NCBI GenBank assembly: GCA_963854735.1
Contig: OY978109.1
Span: 434,001-498,000 of the forward strand
Source of the DNA: Marvania coccoides
Lineage: Eukaryota > Chlorophyta > Trebouxiophyceae > Chlorellales > Chlorellaceae
Length of the DNA stretch: 64,000 bases
Direction of reading: 5' to 3'
This document shows positions 57,609 to 64,000 of this stretch, piece by piece. Within the stretch, counting starts at the first letter, position 1; each line of letters begins with the position of its first letter. The notes beneath the pieces were generated by a model. That model was not told the origin of the DNA, ran no database searches, and worked only from the letters and a program-made list of their open reading frames with translations. Position numbers and translations under genes: made by a program.

Positions 57609-59516
57609 TTAGTTCGGTGGGGCCATTCCGGCAGCGTCTTCCAGCAGTTGCACAACCTCTGGGGCCACAGAGATGCGTCCCTCCATCATGTACAGCCTAT
57701 TTCGTTCTTCCACCGCAGCCAAATCGTAAACGTAGTTCACCATCACCCCGTGGCTGCGCCGTACCCCCGCCACGCTCGTATCAGCGCGCCAGTTCAGCCG
57801 CCCCACACTCGCTCCGTTTCTTATATGAAAATTCGCCACGGGGTCTAGAGCTCTGCCACGATGCTTCTCGATCATGAGATATTTCGCTGCCAGCCGCAGC
57901 AGCGGCCCTTTTAACGCCTCCGACAGCGCTTCATCGCGCATCCACTCCCCGCCATGCAGCGCGCGGCGCAGAACTGCAGCTGCCGCCGCTCCTGCCGCTG
58001 CATTTTGCGATCTGTCGCCCCCCAACGGGGCTCCCCCTCTCACCGCTCTTTGAAGCTTCACCAGTTCGCGGTACTTTAAGTGCAGGTCTGAGAGAGGTGC
58101 GAGACCTTGTTCCACCCTGGTGAGCTTGGTTTCCAGCCAGGCAGAGAAGCCGGGAAGCGGGGACAGCGTGGCTAGGGTTATTAGCGAAGGTACTTCCGCC
58201 AGCAGCTCTTTTGCTGCTCTCTTGATGAGGTTGTTGCCTAGGTCGATGCCGCTCAGGCCTGGCTTCATGGTGGAAATTGAGTAAAAGATGGCTACCGTGG
58301 GGGGAGGCGAGTGGGCGGCGGTGAAGGGGTCGCTGGCTGCATTTCGTTCTTCCTGCAAAACAATAAGATAATATAATAATATATATATATATAATATTAT
58401 CCCGTAAAACAGCAATATCAGGGTCAGTTTTAGGTTATGTTATTAGAAAACTGTGCAAAGCACAAATTTTGTTTCGTACCTCCTCGGTGTCATTGTTCAA
58501 TATTTCGTCCATTCTGCCTGCCACCTCGTGGCACAGCGCAATGTGCAGGGCCACCAGCGGCTCCCCCGGCATGGAGGGGTGGGTCCACACAAACGCGCGC
58601 CTGAGGGGGCTCAGCCGCCGCTTCAACGATCTCCAGTCCCGAATTTTGTGCACCTACGTTTCAAAAAAATTAAAAAAATAAAAAAATTAAAAAAAACGAG
58701 TTAAAATATGGCATGGCATTTTACAATCAATTTAAAAATTAATTGATAATAATATTATAATTATTTAAAAAAAATCCAATCTCATTGTCTTTGCTGTACT
58801 TCTCTGACCTTTTCTTCCTGCGCGATCTTTTCCAGCATGGCGGCGCTGGACGACTCCCACGTCACGCGCTCCAGCTGCAGCAGCCCTACAGAAAACCACC
58901 CCGCCAGCGTCCGTCTCAAATTCTCAGACATTAGCCGAAGAGGCCCGGCTGCACTGGGGCTCGCTGCGATGCAGCGCAGGAGGTCGGTGCGGAGCTCCAC
59001 TAGGAACGCAACTCCGTCAGTTTGCTGCGCCAGAGGCGACCAGAGGTGCGCGTAGAGCGGCTGGGAGGCGTGAAAAAGACGCTCGGCCGCTCGGAGCGCT
59101 ATTTCGTCAGTTGCGGCAGCGTTTGAAGGGACAGGGGTTGGGGGATGGTGGAGACTGGGCGCATTCACAGCTGTGGCTGTAACGGGACTGCGGCGGTTGT
59201 TTTTCTGCCACTGGATGATGGCTCTGTTGATGGCAGAGGAGTCTAGAGAGAAATGGCGGGCCAGGCTGTGGAAGAGCTGGCCTTTGCGGGGGAGATCGAG
59301 GCCGGCGTAGGTCTTGCGGAAGTATGATACGATCTCGTCGGCGAAGATGTTCTGGGAGCGGCCCCTGGAGACGGCAATGCCCCGTGCAATCGCATCTTTG
59401 AGGGGTTCATCATCAATAATTACCCCCGAGAGTACCTTCTTCCACAGACCCAGGATGTGGCCCGAGCTGCTGCTGCTGCCTGTGACAAACGATCGTTTTG
59501 AGAGCAATCTCATCAT
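57609..59516 (-). CDS. MLYCD: Malonyl-CoA decarboxylase
   Basis: Three exons in phase: 59516-58800, 58653-58480 and 58352-57609, giving 544 aa. The enzyme converts malonyl-CoA to acetyl-CoA and CO2, relieving malonyl-CoA inhibition or clearing it from mitochondria or peroxisomes. The helical N-domain (LPRKGQLFHSLARHFSLDSS, AGPLRLMSENLRRTL) leads to the catalytic acetyltransferase-like domain: VHKIRDWRSLKRRLSPLRRA, HPSMPGEPLVALHIAL, FYSISTMKPGLSGIDLG, LATLSPLPGFSAWL, FHIRNGASVGRLNWRADTS and SHGVMVNYVY. The start MMRLLSKRSFVTGSSSSSGH is basic and Ser-rich, consistent with a mitochondrial presequence. There is no C-terminal SKL peroxisomal signal (it ends MAPPN). An Ala-rich insert (about 430-460) is unusual. 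Two tandem ATGs open the gene. Confidence 0.92.
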
Positions 59517-60101
59517 TTTTTTTGTTGAAAATGAAGTGTGATCTGGGAAAACAAGTTGTTCTCATCATGTCTTAAAGCCCAACATTGCAACAAAATCAAC
59601 AAATACAACAATGAACTAAACAAAAATTGCCATTTTCCTCAAAGTTTCTGAAGTTTCTCTTCTGGCGGCGGTGAGTTTGACCGCCAGTCTGCTGCGTCCA
59701 CGTGGGCTGCCACCCCCCCAAAAAGTGATTGGCGTGTTTTGCATTCTCGCGAAAGGGTGATAGCCCTGCTACAGAGGCACATCGCTTTATGCTATGACAC
59801 CCGACCCAGAAAAAACAACTGGCACCGCCTGGCTGATTCCATACCTGCAGAAACCAAAACCATAACGCCACGTTGGAACAACGACATAGAAAAACAGACA
59901 GTAAGTTGCTGAGCTTTTTTTGCCCCCGCCCATATGAATGGAAGAAGAGGCCTCCACGATACCGCTTCATTGAAAACAAGAAAGCAGGTAAAACTGTGGA
60001 AAAAAAAGACAGTCAGTAATTTGCTGCTGTAGCAGCTAATGGGGAATCAAAAGAAGTAAATAGCCCCCCAAACCGCAGATTAAAAAAACAAAACCCCTCT
60101 C
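59517..60101. other. Intergenic region
   Basis: Spacer between the malonyl-CoA decarboxylase start and the methyltransferase 3' end. An open minus-strand frame at 59596-59979 shows no domain and is probably chance. Confidence 0.45.
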
Positions 60102-61306
60102 CTACCTCCAGATTAGTACTGCCTCGATGAGCAGCAGCAGCAGCAGCGCCCAGCTGTACCGCGGCACCCGCTCGGCGTAATTCAGGTACTTCACCCCAAA
60201 ACTGGCCTGCAGCATCTGCTCCTCGCGGTCCACCACCGTGGCACTGTAGAGCAGGAACGAGAGCGAGAATGCCACGGCGGCAGCCACTGCCCCACCGCTG
60301 AGGCTGAATCCCACGAGAGCCAGGAAGTTGCCGAGGCCTTGGGGATGGCGCAGCAGGGCGTAGGGCCCCCCGGTGACGAGTTTGCGGGGGGAAGAGGGTT
60401 CACCCAGGAATGACCACTGCAGTAAATCAAACAGAGAACAAACAAAATGAAAGCTATTTCAATTCAAATCTTCCAAAAAATTCTGCCATTCACCCCTAAT
60501 AAACTCACCGACCCCACCATCAGCGCAGAGCTCGCTGCCAGACCCACGCCGTACATGCAGGCAATGACCCCTGCCGTGCCCGTCCACTGCGTGAGGTAGT
60601 CTAGCGGGGGCACGGCGTACCTGTTGAGCATTCAAAAGAAGAAAACAACGAATTCATTCCCTAAACAACTAAAAACTGGGAAATTTTCTACTCAATGAAT
60701 ATGGTATCGTCGGTATCGATTTTTACTACTAAGCGCAGCTCACCACAGCACGAACCCCAGCCAGAACACCGCACTCCACGCGTAGCGCATCAGCGCCCGG
60801 AAATCACGCTTGCGCTGCACCTGCTCCAGGTGCTGGCGCACGTCGGACAGCCACCGCGTGAGCGACCACCCCGTAAAGGCGGCGCTGGCCAGGAACATCG
60901 CGTTGACAAAATTTGTGAAAGAAGCGAGGGAGGTGACCTGCTTGTTGCCAGTGATGACCGAAAGCACCTGACAAAATTCCAAGGTAACGGGTGAACGATG
61001 CAGTGAACAGCGAGCAACGTGTTGAACGAGAAATACAAAAAACGAGGTTTTTGATGAGTATAGAAGGGAAAATGGGATAAATGGCGCTACCGCAACCCCG
61101 CGGGAGTAACTCGGTGTTGGTGTTCCCACGGCTGAAAAGGGCAGGAAAGCAATGCTTACTAGAGCTCCAAAGTAGATGATGTTAATGTAGTACACGCAGT
61201 CCTCGAGGCTGATTTTGACGCCCATGACGGTGGGCTTAGGGGGCTCGTCGTCGCTCGAGAGGGGGCCAGCAGGAGGGTCTGCAGAAGAAAGCTTTTGGGC
61301 AGGCAT
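60102..61306 (-). CDS. Isoprenylcysteine carboxyl methyltransferase-like membrane protein
   Basis: Four exons in phase: 61306-61130, 60967-60744, 60620-60509 and 60416-60102, giving 275 aa. At least five hydrophobic segments are visible (YYINIIYFGALVSIAFL, YAWSAVFWLGFVLWWYAV, GVIACMYGVGLAASSALMVG, GGAVAAAVAFSLSFLLYSA, WALLLLLLIEAVLIW). The C-terminal part carries the family signature GGPYALLRHPQGLGNFLALV followed by DREEQMLQASFGVKYLNYAERVPR, typical of the ICMT/PEMT/NnrU superfamily that transfers methyl groups from S-adenosylmethionine at membranes. The substrate (prenylcysteine, phospholipid or other) cannot be decided from sequence. True ICMTs usually read RHPSYFGW at this signature, so this is a related but distinct member. 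It is divergent from the UND-like gene. Confidence 0.75.
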
Positions 61307-61898
61307 TCAAATTGCATGGAGACATAATTAAGTTTATTATTTATCCCCCGAGGGACTCTTCATCGAGCTTAATAATCCTCGAGGAGTGTACTGGGCATAT
61401 ATATATATATATTATTAAGTTTTTCGCGCGTGGCACCGCGGTCAGCGAGCTGTGGACCCACCAGAAGCAGCTGCCAGCGGCCTTTGCGAGATCTTCCGCT
61501 GCTTCACCGAGGCCTGAAATTTTTCAACAGGGGTGAGGCCCGGGGAGGGCTGCAGCAGGCGTCCACCAAAAGAGAGATGTGGCAAACTGCAAACTGTCCG
61601 GACCGCTTGGCTCGGCCGAAACACTGCACGAGTTCCGAACCCCTGCATCTTTAACGTTTGACTGTGCATTTTGTTGATACAAATTGATTTGCGTGGTGTC
61701 TCCGATTGATCCCCCGATTGCCCGCTGAGCTGGCATGCCATGGCATTGGCTGACGAGGCGGCCTGGGAGGAGCGATTTGCTTGATTATTAAACAGCGTTA
61801 TTTTATCTATTCACTCTGGCCATTGGGAATCTATTAAATCAAGGACTTGTGTTCAGAAACTCACGGAATTCGGTGCTCTGAGGATCACCACGGTTTAG
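61307..61898. other. Divergent intergenic region with a dispersed-repeat copy
   Basis: Between two divergent starts. It holds a copy of the dispersed repeat at 61364-61400 followed by an (AT)n run. A minus-strand frame at 61442-61741 has no recognisable domain. Confidence 0.5.
61364..61400 (+). repeat. Dispersed repeat, copy E
   Basis: Core CGAGCTTAATAATCCTCG then TGTACTGGGCATATAT, running into an (AT)n tract. Confidence 0.6.
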
Positions 61899-63247
61899 AT
61901 GCAGGCTCTATTTACCGCGTGCAAGGAGGTTGTAGCCGCTGTGGAATTACACGCGCGATCCACTGACGCTGCCAAGGAAGAGAGCCTGAAACTCGGGCGG
62001 TTCATCGCCAAGGTGGCGTTGCTCATGGCAGAGCTGGAGCTGGAGTGCCACGCGAACGAAGAACTGCTGGGATCTCAGAGACTTTTTTTGGCAGTTGAGA
62101 CGATCCTCTCTGCTGTGCAGCAGGCAGAGGGTCTCATCAAAATGTGTTCTTCCTCCAGCACCGCCCGCATCTGGCCGCTGGAAGACGCCGTCGAATTCCA
62201 GAGCGTCGCCCTAGAAGTCCTGGAGGCAGTGAGCAGTGCGTTTCCCTTGCAAAAATTCATTTCCCCTTATTTTTTAATGCGTTCCACATGTGTGACGGAA
62301 ATCGGCTTCCTACATACAGGATTCACTATACTAGTTTTTACTATTTTTACACCCTTGCACTCGGAATTTCATTCTGAATAGCCCTCTCTTCTCTCTTCGT
62401 TGTTTCAACGTGCAGAGTTAGCTTCTTTGGACCTTCCTGTGCCTGAAGACGTCAAAGCCGACATCGCGCATGTCCAGCAGCAGCTCAAGGCCCTGCAATT
62501 CACCCAAACCGAGCTGGAAGAGAGCGAAGACGTGGAGCTCGCCGACATACAGCAGATAAATCGCAAAGCACGCGAAGCAGCGGAATCTTGTGCCGCTGGG
62601 CAACAGGACCCCAATTTGCCGGCCGGGATGATGGCCAGCGTGAAAATTTCGCCCTCTGGGGCCAGCCGCAGCGGGGGTGCGATGAATGAGGAGTGGGAGG
62701 GAGACGGAGAGGACAAAGAGGTGAGTGAAGCCACAGCCGTTAAGCCACAATACATAACGTTTCGCGCCCCCATTCTTTTACATATTATGCTACAGACAAT
62801 ACCATTTATGATCCTATAAAACTGCAATTGCTTTGCATTTTAATCGATAAGGCGCTTGATACGTGCATTTTTCTATTTTTTTCAAATCTATTGCCCCATT
62901 AACAAAAACATTTCCCCGCTCAGGAGGATGACGATGCAACCAACGGCATCCCCCCGCCCGATGAGACCATCATGGAGGCCGTGGAGAGCGGACAAGTGGT
63001 CGTGGTGCCAACCCCAGGCGCTGGGCCGGGCGCAGCAGCCACAGCGCTGCCTCCTGGGGTTCCAGTCAAGGGAGCGGTGAAGGGATCTTTCTCGGTGCTG
63101 CCCAGTGACCCGTTCAGCATGGCTGAAGGGGAGGGGGTGGGGAGGCTACTGGGCGCCGGGCTGGCCACCACCACGATGGAAGCGCTGGATGCGTTGAAGC
63201 AGGGCGGCGCGAAGAAAGACGTAGAAAGGACGGAAGGAGGGGCGTAG
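61899..63247 (+). CDS. UND-like (U-box N-terminal type) helical domain protein lacking a U-box
   Basis: Three exons: 61899 to 62228 (donor GTGAGC) or 62235 (donor GTGCGT), then 62418 or 62416 to 62720, and 62924-63247. The product is 318 or 321 aa. Helices SLKLGRFIAKVALLMAELEL, LAVETILSAVQQAEGLIKMC and WPLEDAVEFQSVALEVLEAV, followed by LASLDLPVPEDVKADI, match the four-helix UND/MLKL-type N-terminal fold of plant U-box (PUB10-14-like) and related signalling proteins. In those proteins it precedes a U-box and ARM repeats, and both are absent here. The C-terminal 110 residues are acidic then Gly/Ala/Pro-rich and probably disordered. It may be a stand-alone adaptor. A more distant HeLo or MLKL-like assignment is possible. 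Confidence 0.65.
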
Positions 63248-63523
63248 GGTAAGAGGGTTCTGAGATGAATAATTGAGGAATTGTAGGGTGGCAGCATCTC
63301 TTGGGACATTTTTTTTTTAATTTTCTTAATAAACGAAATACATTTTGAAAAATAAACATCATGAACTGAACAAACCATTCTATGATGAGTGCATTTTCTC
63401 AGTCTGTGTACCTCTGTTTTTACTATACCAATTAGTGTTTGGATAATCTCGCGTACATTTACATATAAAAAGGCTTTAAAAAATAAAATGCTGGGTTTAT
63501 TTCAGTGTTGCATGCAATTGCCG
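63248..63523. other. Convergent 3' intergenic region
   Basis: Short AT-rich spacer between convergent stop codons. No gene seen. Confidence 0.4.
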
Positions 63524-64000
63524 TCATGCTGCCGCCCTTCCTTTTCCCTTGCCAGCGATCATCTCCAGCAGCCCCCGCGACAGCTGCGGCGCGTCTGCAT
63601 CCGTCACAGGGTCAGCTTTCGCCCTCCGCTGCCCGTACGTCCTCATAACTCTTGGCTTCTCATCTTCTCCCGGCCCTCCTTCATGCTGCTCCCGCTGTTG
63701 TCTCTGCTGCCTCTTTCTTCCGCCGTTTTCCGCTGCTCCGCTCCCTCCACCTGCTTTTCCACTGCTTTCCTTCCCTCCTTCCGCCGTCCCGCCTTCCTCA
63801 CCCTGCTGCCGCTTCTTCTCCCGCCGCTCCGTCATTGCCGCCTCTGCTTTCGCCCGGTCCACCCTGGACAGGTAGAAATCGCGCTCCCGCTTGGCTGCCG
63901 CCACTTCCGCCGCCAGCCGCTGCTCCCGCACCGCCTTCTGGTAGTTAATCTCCTCCGTGAGGTGATCCCATTTGAATTTTGGCAAATATTTTAGCGTCCA
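63524..64000 (-). CDS. ESF2/ABT1 pre-rRNA-processing factor, C-terminal part (5' end outside window)
   Basis: The minus-strand frame is open from the right edge to a stop at 63524 and encodes 158 residues. It opens WTLKYLPKFKWDHLTEEINY, followed by AVREQRLAAEVAAAKRERDF and YLSRVDRAKAEAAM, which is the signature C-terminal part of Esf2/ABT1. Esf2 is a nucleolar RNA-recognition-motif protein of the small-subunit processome that assists early 18S rRNA cleavages and stimulates the Dbp8 helicase. The RRM itself would lie beyond the window. The low-complexity Glu/Gly/Arg-rich tail ends GKGKGRAAA. No splice site is needed within the visible part. Confidence 0.85.
   Translation of the reverse strand, partial: WTLKYLPKFKWDHLTEEINYQKAVREQRLAAEVAAAKRERDFYLSRVDRAKAEAAMTERREKKRQQGEEGGTAEGGKESSGKAGGGSGAAENGGRKRQQRQQREQHEGGPGEDEKPRVMRTYGQRRAKADPVTDADAPQLSRGLLEMIAGKGKGRAAA

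Noticed and set aside
61442..61741. 100-codon minus-strand frame upstream of the UND-like gene
   Set aside because: No domain, no splice partner, and it lies in the divergent promoter region.
1..64000. tRNA, rRNA, CRISPR, viral or toxin genes
   Set aside because: No T-loop-like GTTCRANNC with a matching fold, no rRNA segments, no spaced direct repeats and no viral or toxin protein motifs were found on reading both strands.

Overview
The window is nuclear DNA of a photosynthetic eukaryote, most likely a green (chlorophyte-type) alga. Genes carry many short AT-rich spliceosomal introns (about 78 coding introns resolved here) between GC-rich exons, with no operons. The gene set points to Viridiplantae: a plastid ADP-glucose pyrophosphorylase large subunit with a transit-peptide-like leader, a plant-type germinal-centre (STE20) kinase, a DEG7-type protease, and a UND-like domain as found in plant U-box proteins. 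The species cannot be named from the sequence. Exon boundaries were read by hand from GT/GC-AG sites, reading phase and conserved motifs.

Layout. 1-430: 3' end of an unidentified gene. 1289-7961 (+): formin with a very long C-terminal tail. 8460-25557 (-): tandem array of membrane-anchored GAF/PAS-like/TKL-type kinases: one C-lobe relic, three intact genes (736, 727 and 754 aa) and one damaged copy. An unrelated coiled-coil gene lies within the array on the + strand (13171-14599). 26265-27967 (-): mitochondrial pyruvate dehydrogenase kinase. 29133-34751 (-): DEG7-type protease of 15 exons, divergent from a BolA gene (34969-35423, +). 36107-38765 (-): ADP-glucose pyrophosphorylase large subunit. 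39974-42762 (+): STE20/GCK-like kinase. 43635-45892 (+): secreted GH20 beta-hexosaminidase. 46294-48087 (-): ankyrin protein, divergent from a saccharopine-dehydrogenase-like oxidoreductase (48249-50044, +). 50405-51527 (-): DUF218 membrane protein, divergent from ribosomal protein eL8/RPL7A (51848-52986, +). 53561-57150 (+): probable organelle membrane protein ending in about 14 degenerate K-Y-D-P repeats. 57609-59516 (-): malonyl-CoA decarboxylase. 60102-61306 (-): ICMT-like membrane methyltransferase. 61899-63247 (+): UND-like domain protein without a U-box. 63524-64000 (-): 3' end of an ESF2/ABT1 rRNA-processing factor.

The strongest candidate for an undescribed system is the kinase array. 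Every full-length member starts with a separate 36-51 nt exon encoding an N-myristoylation-like MG start with nearby cysteine and serine. It continues with GAF and PAS-like sensor modules and ends in a non-RD kinase. Intron positions differ between the copies, one copy has an in-frame stop in the kinase C-lobe, and one survives only as a relic. This looks like a rapidly evolving family of membrane-associated sensor kinases. The second candidate is the K-Y-D-P repeat protein, which matches no family I know. Other signals are four GC-AG introns, a dispersed short repeat (GAGCTTAATTATCCTCGG), and a ribosomal protein gene whose first coding exon is only the ATG.
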